From NCBI GenBank assembly GCA_000697665.1, contig KL197713.1, positions 1,804,181-1,868,180 of the forward strand: a DNA stretch of 64,000 bases, written 5' to 3'. Position numbers and translations under genes: made by a program. A model generated the notes under the pieces. The model saw nothing but the letters and a program-made list of their open reading frames with translations. It ran no database searches and had not been told where the DNA came from. Positions 34,936-45,946 of the stretch are shown here, piece by piece. Each line of letters starts with the position of its first letter. Positions within the stretch are counted from its first letter, which is position 1. This DNA comes from Jaapia argillacea MUCL 33604. Taxonomy: Eukaryota > Basidiomycota > Agaricomycetes > Jaapiales > Jaapiaceae.

Positions 34936-36611
34936 CTAGATGAGGTCGCTGGAACAAAGGTGTGAGATAGGAAAGAGAACAATGAGCAAGGATCCCAACG
35001 TACGCAACGTTAAGGGGCATTTCATCAATCTGAGTGTTATAGAATTCTGGGAAGAACAAATAAGTCTCCATATTTTCACTGCCATCTGCTCGAAACACTC
35101 ACGTTCGATATCTCTCAACATCCTGACGTCCTCGGTGGTGACAAAGTTGATGGCGACTCCCTTGCGTCCGAATCGTCCACCACGACCGATTCTGTGGATG
35201 TAGTTCTCCCTGTTGGTGGGGAGGTCGTAGTTGATGACGAGAGAGACTTGTTGGACGTCAATACCACGGGCGAGGAGATCGGTGGTAATGAGGACACGCG
35301 AAGACCCTGATCGGAACTCCTTCATCAGAACTTCACGCTGCTTCTGGTCCATGTCTCCGTGCTGCGAAACATCAGTTTAAGAGGCTAATCTCGGTAAGAA
35401 TAATAAAATACTCACCATGGCCGAAACGGTGAACTCGCGAGAGTGCATCTTCTCGGTGAGCCAGTCGACCTTCCGCCTAGTGTTGCAGAAGATGACAGCC
35501 TGAGTGATGGTGACAGTCTCATAGAGATCGCAAAGCGTATCCAACTTCCACTCCTCCTTCTCCACAGCAATGTAAAATTGCTTGATACCTTCCAAAGTCA
35601 ACTCATCCCTCTTGACGAGAATCCTAACGGGTTCCCTCATGAACTTCTTCGTCACCTCCAAGACATCAGCGGGCATGGTAGCCGAAAGGAGTACGACCTG
35701 GATATCCTGAGGCAACAACTGGAAAACCTCATAGATCTGATCTTTGAATCCACGAGATAACATCTCATCGGCTTCATCTAGACAGAAGATCTTGATATGA
35801 TCCGTCCTGAGCGCTCTGCGGTTAATCATGTCGAAAACTCGTCCAGGGGTTCCGACGACACATTGGATGCCCTCCTGGAGACGAGCCATGTCCTCGCGGA
35901 CGTTGGTTCCACCAACACATGCATGGCAAGTGATGTTCATGTAGTCGCCGAGGGCGATGACGACCTTTTGGATTTGTTGGGCGAGTTCACGAGTGGGCGC
36001 TAGGATGAGTGCTTGGCAGCCCTTGATCGACATGTCGAGTTGTTGGAGAATGGAGATGGAGAAGGTGGCGGTTTTGCCAGTACCGGATTGGGCTTGGGCG
36101 ATGACATCGTGGCCCTTGATGACGGGGACGATGGCGCGTTGTTGAATGGCGGAGGGACGCTCAAAACTAGGGCATTAGAGAGTTAGCACGAAGCACACCA
36201 GTCACATACTCCATCAAACACCCGGACCACATGGTGCATGGGCGAGGGGGCAAATATGGGTGATCCGAAAAAATCCAGGGGATGGATTTGGATAAGACAC
36301 TCAAATCACAATTCCCACAGAGGCCCAGGGTTTCCGATGGAGTGTAAAACGATTTCCTGCTCACCCGTATGCGTAAATACCTCGGAGAAGTTCGGGCTTC
36401 AACTCCATGTTATCGAAGCTACATAGTATAGATCAATACATCCTCGCCGTCTCGAAGAGGTTCCCAGTACTCACTTGTCAACAACCTGATCCCAATTGGA
36501 CTCGATTTCGCCTTCGGGTACATCTTGAAGCTGTTCTTCACTATCCCATCACATCAAAGCCGTTAACTAGCTGCTTTGAAGCCCAGAGAGCGCCGGGACG
36601 TACGCGGACAT
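34936..36611 (-). CDS. TIF1: Translation initiation factor eIF4A (DEAD-box helicase), canonical copy
   Basis: Seven minus-strand exons: 36611..36604, 36540..36475, 36418..36365, 36166..35416, 35361..35103, 35046..35004 and 34948..34936; 397 residues, the usual eIF4A length. Motifs in order: Q motif [10 protein letters not shown], motif I AQSGTGKT, Ia [16 protein letters not shown] in [13 protein letters not shown], then [18 protein letters not shown] and motif [15 protein letters not shown], ending NVADLI. As the ATP-dependent RNA helicase of eIF4F it unwinds 5' leaders for ribosome scanning. The first and last coding exons are only 8 and 13 nt. This is the most conserved of three tandem copies and presumably the housekeeping gene. 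Confidence 0.96.
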
Positions 36612-37109
36612 GATTTGGAAAGTGTTCTCAGATTCTGGTGGTCGACTAGCTATGGTCGACAGTAATTTCAGTGGTGGTTTGGACGATAAAGATCGATAGT
36701 GCTTTGCAGCAAAGGTGAGTCGCTGACAACAAATTTTTGTGCTTGAGATCTGACTCGGGCGGTGCCGATTCTTTCAGAGTCAGCTGCACCCGCAGAGCCT
36801 GCACGGACCCGATGCCACATGGCCACTTCAGTTCCGCTGTGGTAAATTAATGCCAGAGTGCATGTTCCAATTGTTCCACTAGAAATCTTCATTTTGAACT
36901 GAGCCTATCCTACTTGGCGTAAATTACTGACGTGTCCGCGGAAAGTGAGTGTAAGTGCACTCTGCACCGATCAAGCAAACACTCATTGGATCTCCTGAAA
37001 CTTGAGTGGAATTTCTCTCATTACATCTCCTCCTCATTTAACGACCTCGTGAAGACTTACTCGTCTCCACTCTTCGCATCACTTGTTGCGAGGTTGCGTC
37101 TCGTTCAAT

Positions 37110-37434
37110 AAAGCTGCGGGTATGTTCGCGTTGGACGACACTGGAACAAATCGAACAGGATGAGATGTGACATCGGCGATGCGAAAGGCGCTGATACCGA
37201 ATGCACGTACCTTCGGTTGTGACATGGTCCGAAGAGACGGCGCTCGACAAGGATAATACCCTGCAATGAAATATTGTCTGAGAACATAGGTACAACTTGA
37301 ACAATGCAGGGGCGAGGGTTTGATACCGAGTAGTGTACAGAAACCATATTACTAGAAACATGCAGGAGAGATCGGTGAATACTCAATGCAAAGCTTCCCA
37401 AGAATTATGTGGTGAAACCCAGAGAATGATAAGA
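37110..37434. repeat. Block A, copy 1 (upstream of eIF4A copy 1)
   Basis: About 320 bp shared with 39655..39960 and, inverted, with 44535..44885. Shared words include GACATCGGCGATGC, CTGATACCGAAT and GGTACAACTTGAACAA. On the minus strand it carries exon-like frames (GIILVERRLFGPCHNR, then VVQREHTRSFIERDATSQQ). Confidence 0.8.
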
Positions 37435-37636
37435 CGCTGATGGGCCGTGATCAAGGTGCAGGGTATGTGGCGACAATCAAGAACAATAGAGCGTGTCACG
37501 ATGAGAGAGCGATCACGAGAACGAGGACGAGGATAGAAGAAACCTTTTGTGGAGTGATGGGAAAATCAGGAGAGTTCGTTTGATCGTTAAGTCGTTCGAA
37601 ATTGGTGGTGGGGCTTATCGTTGGGAGCGTTTTGGG
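37435..37636. repeat. eIF4A 3' flank, unit 2
   Basis: Same block as 34715..34935 (GCTGATGGGCCGTGATCAA, AGAACAATAGAGCGTGTCA, AAGAAACCTTTTGT), somewhat shortened. Confidence 0.8.
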
Positions 37637-39304
37637 CTAGATGAAGTCGCTGGAACAAACGTGTGAGATAGGAAAGCGAATGACGAGCAAAAAACCCAAC
37701 GTACGCGACGTTAAGGGGCATTTCATCAATGCGAGTGGTATAGAATTCTGCGAGGGGCAGATAAGTCTCTACATATTCACCGCCATCTACCCGAGGCACT
37801 CACGTTCGATATCTCTCAACATCCTGACGTCCTCGATGGTGACAAAGTTGATGGCGACTCCCTTGCGTCCGAATTGTCCACCGGGACCGATTCTGTGCAT
37901 GTAGTTCTCCCTGTTGGTGGGGAGGTCGTAGTTGATGACGAGGGAAACTCGTCGGATGTCAACGCCGCGGGTGAAGATATCGGTGGTAATGAGCATACGT
38001 AAAGACCCTGATTGGAACTCCTTCATCAGGACTTCACGCTTCTTCTGGTCCACGTCTCCGTGCTGGGAGATGTCAGTTCACGATTCTGTACTCCGCCAGG
38101 ACAATAAAATACTCACCAAGGCCGAAACGGTGAACTCACGAGAGTGCATCTTCTTGGTGAGCCAGTCGACCTTCCGCTTCGTGTTACAGAAGATGACGGC
38201 CTGGGTGACGCTGACCATCTCGCAGAGCTCGCAAAGCGTATCCAGCTTCCACTCTTCCTTTTCCGTGGCAATGTAAAATTGCTTGATACCTTCCAAAGTC
38301 AACTCATCCCTCTCGGCGAGAATCCGAACAGGATCCCTGGTGAACTTCTTTGTTACCTCCAAGACTTCAGTGGACATGGTGGCCGAATGGAGCACGACTT
38401 GGATATCCTTAGGCAGCAACCGGAAAACCTCATCGATCTGATTTTTAAAACCACGAGATAACATCTCATCGGCTTCATCAAGACAAAAGATCTTGATATG
38501 GTCCGTCCTGAGCGCTCTGCGGTTAATCATGTCGAAAACCCGTCCAGGGGTTCCGACGACACATTGGATGCCCTCTTGGAGACGAGCCATTTCCTCGCGG
38601 ACGTTGGTTCCGCCAACACATGCGTGGCAATTGATGTTCATGTAGACGGCGAGGGCGACGACAACTTGTTGGATTTGTTGGGCGAGTACACGAGTGGGCG
38701 CTAGTATGAGTGCTTGGCAGTCCTTGATCGACATATCGAGCTTTTGAAGAACGGAGATGGAGAAGGTGGCGGCTTCGCCAGCATTAGATTGAGCTTGGGC
38801 GATGACATCGTGGCCCTTGATGACGGGGACGATGGCGCGTTGCTGGATGGGAGAGGGACGCCCCAAACTAGTGCATTAGAGAGTTAGCATGGAGTATACC
38901 CTTCGCATACTCCATGAAACACTCGGGCCATACTTATGGTGCATGCACGAGAGCAAATGCGGGTGATCCGAATAAATCCCGGTGTAGGGTTTGGTTTGGA
39001 TATGACACCCAAACCACATTTCCCACATAGAGACCCAGTGCGATGGAGTTTATAACGATTTCCTGCTCACCCGTAAGCGTAAATACCTTGGAGAAGTTCG
39101 GGCTTCAACTCCATGTTATTGAAGCTGTATAGGACAGATCAATACATCCTCGCCGTCTGGAAGAGGTTTCTGGTACTCACTTGTCGATAACTTGATCCCA
39201 ATTGGACTCGAATTCACCCTCGGGTACATCTTGAAGCTGTTCGCTATCCCATCACATCAATCCGGTTAACCAACTCGTCCTTTGAAATCCACGTACGTAG
39301 ACAT
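37637..39304 (-). CDS. eIF4A paralogue, copy 2, probable pseudoenzyme
   Basis: Exons 39304..39297, 39243..39181, 39124..39071, 38867..38117, 38062..37804, 37747..37705 and 37649..37637 give 396 residues. Every intron position of copy 1 is kept and no stop interrupts the frame. The catalytic motifs are damaged: motif I reads AQSNAGEA instead of AQSGTGKT (Gly, Thr and the ATP-binding Lys lost), Ia is PTRVLAQQ, and motif VI is HRIGPGGQ instead of HRIGRGGR (arginines lost). DEAD and SAT remain. ATP binding and hydrolysis should therefore fail. It may be a pseudogene in early decay, or an expressed non-catalytic protein that could compete with eIF4A; the open frame and intact splice sites make the second worth testing. 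Confidence 0.9.
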
Positions 39305-39439
39305 GATTTAGACAGTGTTCTCAGATTCTGGTGGTCGACAGTAAGCTCCGTGATGGTTTGGGTGATAAAGATCGATAGAGCTTTGGAGCAAAAGTGAGTT
39401 CAATATTGATACTCAGAAGCGCCTCAGCCATTTAAGTGG

Positions 39440-39655
39440 CCAAACCTTGGGCCAAACGGATAAAATTGAACGATGAGGGAACGCGGATGAAAGTGGATAT
39501 CTGGATGTTGAGTCTTCAATTTGTTGCAGGACACGCATCTCACCTCAAGATGTCCCTCCAGCAGAACTCTATCGACTTGGTCGGATATCGAGGATCTGGT
39601 TGGGGCAACGCGACTTTGCCACCACCTTCAACATGAAGTTCGTGCTTGTCAATTT
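39440..39655. repeat. Block B, copy 1
   Basis: About 200 bp (TTCAATTTGTTGCAGGACAC, CAGAACTCTATCGACTTGGT, AATTTCTCGAGTAA) shared with 42705..42870 and 44930..45160, here in direct contact with block A. Confidence 0.75.
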
Positions 39656-39960
39656 CTCGAGTAAAGTCGAAAAGGATGAGATGACATCGGCGATGCAAAT
39701 GGCACTGATACCGAATACACGTACCTTCGGTTTCTGACACTGACACGGCCCAAACAGACGGTGCTCGACAAGGACAATGCCCTGCGATGATCTATTTTCT
39801 GGAAAATAGGTACAACTTGAACAAAGCAGGAAGGTTTGTTGCATACCGAACATGGTGTACAGAAAGCATACAACCAGAAACGTGCGAAGGAGACGACATC
39901 GGTGTATAGTATACTCAGTGCAGAGCTCCCCAAAACCATCTGGGGAAACCCAGAGAATAG
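39655..39960. repeat. Block A, copy 2 (upstream of eIF4A copy 2)
   Basis: Same orientation as 37110..37434; its minus strand reads GIVLVEHRLFGPCQ at the corresponding place. Confidence 0.8.
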
Positions 39961-40180
39961 TAAGCCCTGATGAGCCGCGAGCGTATAGAGACAATATTAA
40001 TCAACAAGAATCGAGGGTGTCATCATGGCGAGTGATCACAGAGTACGAGGACAAAGAGGAGTACGAGGATAACAGAAACCTTTTGCAGACTGCTACGGCG
40101 ATGGGGAAAGCAGGGCAGTTCGTTTGACCGTTGGGTCATTCGAATTGCTGGTGCGGCTGACAGTGGGGAGAGTTCGTGAT
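39960..40180. repeat. eIF4A 3' flank, unit 3
   Basis: Same block as above (GATGAGCCGCGAGCGTATAG, AACCTTTTGCAGACTGCTAC), more diverged at its left end. Confidence 0.75.
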
Positions 40181-42660
40181 CTAGATGCAGTCGCTGGAAC
40201 AAAGGTGTGAGATAGAAAAGAGACCGATGAGCGAGAAACTCAACGTACGTGACGTTAAGGGGCATTTCTTCCATGTAAATGCTATAGAATTCTGTGAGGG
40301 CCAAATAAGTCTCAATATTTTCACCGCCATCTGCTCGAGACACTCACGTTCGATCTCTCTCATCATCTTGTCGTCCTCGGAGGTTACAAAGTTGATGGCG
40401 ACTCCCTTGCGTCCGGAACGCCCACCACGACCGATTCTGTGGATGTAGTTCTCCTTGTTGGTGGGGAGATCGTAGTTGATGACGAGAGAGACTTGTTGGA
40501 CGTCAATACCACGGGCGAGGAGATCGGTGGTAATGAGGGCACGTGAAGACCCTGATCGGAACTCCTTCATCAGGACTTCACGCTGCTTCTCGTCCATGTC
40601 TTCGTGCTGGGAGATTTCAGCTCACAAGACTCAACTCGGTAAGGACAATAAAATATTCACCATGGCCGAAACGGTGAACTCGCGAGAGTGCATCTTCTCG
40701 GTGAGCCAGTCGACCTTCCGNNNNNNNNNNNNNNNNNNNNNNNNNNNNNNNNNNNNNNNNNNNNNNNNNNNNNNNNNNNNNNNNNNNNNNNNNNNNNNNN
40801 NNNNNNNNNNNNNNNNNNNNNNNNNNNNNNNNNNNNNNNNNNNNNNNNNNNNNNNNNNNNNNNNNNNNNNNNNNNNNNNNNNNNNNNNNNNNNNNNNNNN
40901 NNNNNNNNNNNNNNNNNNNNNNNNNNNNNNNNNNNNNNNNNNNNNNNNNNNNNNNNNNNNNNNNNNNNNNNNNNNNNNNNNNNNNNNNNNNNNNNNNNNN
41001 NNNNNNNNNNNNNNNNNNNNNNNNNNNNNNNNNNNNNNNNNNNNNNNNNNNNNNNNNNNNNNNNNNNNNNNNNNNNNNNNNTAAATGCTATAGAATTCTG
41101 TGAGGGCCAAATAAGTCTCAATATTTTCACCGCCATCTGCTCGAGACACTCACGTTCGATCTCTCTCATCATCTTGTCGTCCTCGGAGGTTACAAAGTTG
41201 ATGGCGACTCCCTTGCGTCCGGAACGCCCACCACGACCGATTCTGTGGATGTAGTTCTCCTTGTTGGTGGGGAGATCGTAGTTGATGACGAGAGAGACTT
41301 GTTGGACGTCAATACCACGGGCGAGGAGATCGGTGGTAATGAGGGCACGTGAAGACCCTGATCGGAACTCCTTCATCAGGACTTCACGCTGCTTCTCGTC
41401 CATGTCTTCGTGCTGGGAGATTTCAGCTCACAAGACTCAACTCGGTAAGGACAATAAAATATTCACCATGGCCGAAACGGTGAACTCGCGAGAGTGCATC
41501 TTCTCGGTGAGCCAGTCGACCTTCCGCCCGGCGTTGCAGAAGATGACGGCCTGAGTGATGGGGACAGCCTCATAGAGATCGCAGAGCGTATCCAACTTCC
41601 ACTCCTCCTTCTCCACGGCAACGTAAAATTGCTTGATACCTTCCAACGGAAACTCATCCCTCTTGACGAGAATCCGAATGGGATTCCTCATGAACTTCTT
41701 CGTCACCTCCAAGACATCAGCGGACACGGTAGCTGAAATGAGTACGACTTGGATATCCTGGGGCAACAACTGAAAAATCTCATAGATTTGATCGGTGAAA
41801 CCACGATACAATATCTCATCGGCTTCATCAAGACATAAGATCTTGATATGGTCCGTCTTGAGCGCTTTGCGGTTAATCATGTCGAAAACTCGTCCAGGGG
41901 TTCCGACGATACATTGGATGCCATCCTGAAGGCGAGCCATGTCCTCACGGACTTTCGTTCCGCCAACACATGCGTGGCAAGTGATGTTCATGTAGTCACC
42001 AAGGGCGACGATGACTTTTTGGATTTGTTGGGCGAGTTCACGAGTGGGGGCTAAGATGAGAGCTTGGCAACCCTTGATCGACATGTCGAGTTGTTGAAGA
42101 ATTGAGATGCAGAAGGTGAGGGTTTTGCCGGTACCAGCTTGGCCTTGGGCCACGACATCGTGGCCCTTGAGCGCGGGGACGATGGCACGTTGTTGGAAGG
42201 CAGAGGGACGTTCAAAACTAGGGAATCAGAGAGTTAGCACGAAGCACGCCTATCACACACGCCATCGGACACTCGGGCTCGGGCCATCTGGTGCATGGAC
42301 GAGAGCAATGCAAGTGATCCGAAGAAATCCAGGGGCAGAGTTCGGAAAAGACACCTAACTACAATTCCCACATAGAGACCCAGTGTGCCCGATGGAGTGG
42401 AAAACGATTTACTGCCCACCCGTAAGCGTAAATACCTCGGAGAAGTTCGGGCTTCAACTCCATGTTATCGAAGCTACATGCCACAGATCAATACATCCTC
42501 GCCGTCTCGAAGAGGTTCCTAGTACTCACTTGTCAATAACTTGATCCCTATTGGACTCGATTTCGCCCTCGGGCAAATCCAGTCCTTCGCTATCAAAACC
42601 GTTAACCAACTTAAACTAAGTACTTTGAAATCTAGAGAGGGCCGGGACGTACGCGGACAT
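40181..42660 (-). CDS. eIF4A paralogue, copy 3, diverged, interrupted by assembly gap
   Basis: Exons 42660..42653, 42589..42530, 42473..42420, 42217..41467, 41412..41154, one exon from 41097 running into the gap and continuing in the left flank as 40291..40249, and 40193..40181. If the duplicated flank is collapsed this is a complete gene of 395 residues with copy 1 architecture. Motif [32 protein letters not shown] and [13 protein letters not shown] are kept, so ATPase activity is plausible. Differences from copy 1: SNRDQV for SNWDQV near the N-terminus, SAFQQ for SAIQQ in the Q motif, HEDMDE for HGDMDQ, and the C-terminus NVTDCI. Confidence 0.85.
40276..40720. repeat. Left copy of an identical 445-bp gap flank
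   Basis: Matches 41082..41526 at a constant offset of 806 bases with no difference seen where I compared them. It ends exactly at the gap. Confidence 0.95.
40721..41081. other. Assembly gap (361 N)
   Basis: Run of N inside eIF4A copy 3, bounded on both sides by the same sequence. Confidence 1.
41082..41526. repeat. Right copy of an identical 445-bp gap flank
   Basis: Begins exactly at the gap and equals 40276..40720. Beyond 41526 it continues into unique copy 3 sequence. Confidence 0.95.
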
Positions 42661-42704
42661 GGTTTGAAAAGTGTTCTCAGATTCTGAGGGTCGACTCCAG
42701 TGGA

Positions 42705-42870
42705 TGTTGAGCCTTCAATTTGTTGCAGAACTATTCCACCGCAAGACGTCCCGTCATAGCAAATACCTCCAGTAGAACTCTATCAATTTGGTCAGTTGGT
42801 GGTTGGCGCAACTTGAATGCGACTTTGCCACCGCCTTCGCGCTTGTCCATTTCTCGAGTAACAGATGTAC
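42705..42870. repeat. Block B, copy 2
   Basis: TTCAATTTGTTGCAGAAC, GTAGAACTCTATCAATTTGG, TTTCTCGAGTAACAGATG. It lies upstream of eIF4A copy 3; block A is missing beside it. Confidence 0.75.
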
Positions 42871-44534
42871 AGTACCTGGCTGGTGCTATGGCAAATTATT
42901 TGTGCCGGATTCGCAGCAAGTACAGTACCGTTCGATAACTTGAAGACAGGCTGGTAGATTAGGCGTCGGAAACACAGTCGCCACCAAGCCATCAGTTACT
43001 GTTAAGGTTCAGGTACTCGGCCGCCTCTCCACATCGTTCTATGCCTCACATGCAGAAATTGTAGTGTACACCGCAGAGTAAACAACCTGAACACATTGCA
43101 TTCCAATTTTGGAGTGAATCCGCCCAGTATTGAAAGAGAAATTGTCTGGCCGAGAGTGCTAAATGGCCATTCCGGAAGAAATTCACACGTGCAGAAACAC
43201 CCCTTCCTCCTTGTTCTGTCTCTCCGTCTCGCAACACTGCCTCAAATCCCTCACTTCAACGTCTTGTCTACTCTGCTAGGTCTGGTATATCTGATCCTTT
43301 CTCAAATCACTCTCTATGGCAGCCAGTACCAAGTTATTTCAGAGAAATTTCAGCGATACTTCAATTCTCAGATTCTGGAGCGTTCGGTTCGGATGGGGGA
43401 TTGGGAGATGAGTATGCAGACTCACCTCTGTGACACTATCGTAAGTCATTCTATCGACCTCTCCCTAGCTGATACCATTTTTTATAGGGATCTCTCATCA
43501 TTTCCAGCTTGTATACACGGCTCTCAAGTACAAAATCCATTTTTCGACCCCTCTCCACTCACGAAATAAATTTGGCTTCCCTCGTCACTCTATCAGTCCC
43601 AGTCACCCTCCAGTCGAATCTCTAACATCCTGGGCCCATGATACTGCAATTCTTGTGGTGTTTGAATCATTCCTCGCTCTTCGACACACACTCTCTTGCT
43701 GCACACCCCTCCGACTTGTGTTTTTCGTCTCGGCCACTCGTTATAGCCCCCCGAATACCTGACCATACATTCCACCCAGTTCTTTTATCTTCTTGTATTA
43801 TGTTTATGGGTTCACTATGATGCTCCGTGAGCCCAAACGGCGCATCTGTATGTTGTCTTCCTCTCGTTGTGACATGTGGCCGGGTTGCCGGTCATGGGAC
43901 ATTTTGTACCCGTCATCTCAAAATATTCGTAGCACCTGTTGATATATCATGAAAAATATCAAACTGGCGCTCCTACATGGGTACGAAGATGGTCTACAGA
44001 CTACAAAAGACAGCCAAGAATTTACAGGAGGATTGAGGGAGATATTGCTAAAATAGGCTAGAGTGGCCGAGATCTAGGCAATTGACAGTACAATTCCACG
44101 AGAAATGTTGGAGAAATGTTTGCGAAACTTTAGAAACCATAACAAATAGGCAATATTGACTTGGGCGAAATACTTGCACTGTGCTCCTCGTCGACTCGAA
44201 ATTGTCACTTCGTTGCGTGGCTATTGTCATCATTGTTAGACTTTCCCCTTGGTGTCTTTCTGTGCTTGGCTGGTTTCTTGTTCCCGCCAACCCTTGCGCC
44301 ATCCGCTTCGTTTCTGGGTACACCGTGACGAACAAGAAGCATGAGGCTGCACCCTGATCTTTTCCATGACTCTCCATGACTCGAGGATAGTTCTACGCAC
44401 TCTACAACTTCTGGGAGCTCTGGCAACGATACAAGGAAAAGATTCCATCATTTACTCCGGCTGCGGAACTGGCAAGGAGCTCTTGGCTCTGCTTCTTGGA
44501 CCTGGTTCTGTTTCCGTCATTATTTGGCCACTAA

Positions 44535-44885
44535 AAGACACCCCAGCTTGCGCAATATTCTGGGTTTCCCAAGATGGTTATTGTGAGAGCTCTGCACTGA
44601 GTGTACACCGATATCGTCGACTCCACGCGTCTCTGGTTATATGCTTTTAGTACGTCAAGCTTAGTATACAACGAACCCTTGCCCCTGCTTTGTCTACACG
44701 GTTTCACCTATCTTCCGAGAATATCTCACCGCGGGGTATTGTTCCTGTCGAGCCCCGTCTGGCAGGACCACGTCAGAACCGAACGTACGTATCTGCATTC
44801 GGTATCAGTGCCATTCGCATTGCCGATGTCATCTCTCATCCTTTTCGATTTGTTCCAGTGCCGTCCAACGCGAACGTATCGAGGC
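44535..44885. repeat. Block A, inverted copy
   Basis: Reverse complement of blocks 37110 and 39655: GGGTTTCCCAAGATGG, GGTATTGTTCCTGTCGAGC, CATTCGGTATCAGTGCC and TTCGATTTGTTCCAGTG read on the plus strand. Confidence 0.8.
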
Positions 44886-44929
44886 TCATGCTGTAAGCGC
44901 CTCAGCTACGCATAAGTGGTCGATCCAGC

Positions 44930-45160
44930 AAGCTAACACTGACCAAGTAGATAAAATTGAATAATAATGGAACACGGACGATGGTCGATGTTGATCCCTC
45001 AATTTGTTGAAGGACACGTATTTCACCGCAAGACGTCCCTTGATTGCCCAAATACCTCCAGGCAGAACTCTATCGATTTGGTCAAATATCGAGATCTGGT
45101 GGTTGGCGCAAAACGACTTCGCCGCCTTCGTGCCTGTCACTTTCTTGAATAACAGATCTG
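44930..45160. repeat. Block B, copy 3
   Basis: TCAATTTGTTGAAGGACACG, GCAGAACTCTATCGATTTGG, TTTCTTGAATAACAGAT. It follows the inverted block A copy. Confidence 0.75.
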
Positions 45161-45417
45161 CCTGGCTGATGCTATGGCAAATTGATTGTACAGGATTCCC
45201 AGTCACCCCAAAGATCGCCTTGATCAAACCTTTCGAAGAGTGGTAACAAGTTCCGTGCTTGTGCAGGTGCTTCGGAGAGCGCCGATCACGTCATCCAGCT
45301 TTGGATGGTCAAACCCAAATTAGTGGTATGCATTCCTTTATCTTGAACTGCGGTACTGTCGATCTCGCGACACTCTGCAACCTGATCTGCAACTCTCGCT
45401 GCTCCTTTGCTTCTAGC

Positions 45418-45652
45418 AGGAAACTCAACCCTCCCCCGGGCAAGACGGTGACGCCACAGAGATCGCCAAGCCGAGATCGATCCCAGTCCAAGGTGGACAC
45501 TGCGAGAATTCAAAATTGACCATCCGTCCTACTATCTCGCCTGGTACGAAAACCCAACTCTCCCGGGTAAGGCGGTGACGCCAGAGAGATTGACCTGTGC
45601 CTCGAACAGGTACAAGCCGAAATCGATGTCCACCCCGGTCCAGGGACGAAAT
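45418..45652. repeat. Diverged direct repeat, two copies
   Basis: Copy 1 from about 45418 (AACTCAACCCTCCCCCGGGC, GGTGACGCCACAGAGAT, CCAGTCCAAGG) and copy 2 from about 45549 (AACCCAACTCTCCCGGGTAA, GGTGACGCCAGAGAGAT, CGGTCCAGGG). Confidence 0.65.
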
Positions 45653-45946
45653 GTTGCAAGATTCGACTGCCCTATTACCTCGCTTGAAGGGGTAAATTGA
45701 CGGTCTGCCGTCTATGGGCCGTGGTGGATCATCGTGACAGCACGGACGTACGGATGTTTCACAATGTCAATAGCGACAAGATCACCGAACTCGAGGCATG
45801 ACTCGGAGACTGCGCTTAGCAAGCAGAGCATATGCTAGAAAGCCAAAGTGAAATGGATATGTGGCGAATCCTATCGGTATCAGTGTCATTGGCGCTCCTC
45901 TGCTTTTTAAGACCGTGACCCCAACTTGCTAGAATAACTCTTACAG

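Larger units (their letters stand above)
42871..45946. other. Gene-poor stretch with duplicated blocks
   Basis: About 3 kb between eIF4A copy 3 and the UbiA gene. Apart from the blocks above and a direct repeat at 45.4-45.65 kb I see only short frames. A plus-strand frame at 43096..43569 has a hydrophobic stretch (TLLGLVYLILSQITLYG) but no recognised family. Confidence 0.5.

Noticed and set aside
35443-38704. Plus-strand frames of 68-105 codons repeated in the eIF4A copies
   Set aside because: They lie antisense to conserved helicase exons and recur only because those exons are duplicated.
40276-40720. A fourth, partial eIF4A gene left of the gap
   Set aside because: It is the same sequence as the right flank of the gap; an unmerged contig overlap explains it better than another gene.
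37110-45160. Blocks A and B as a transposon
   Set aside because: No transposase, terminal inverted repeats or target-site duplication seen; they track with the eIF4A duplication.
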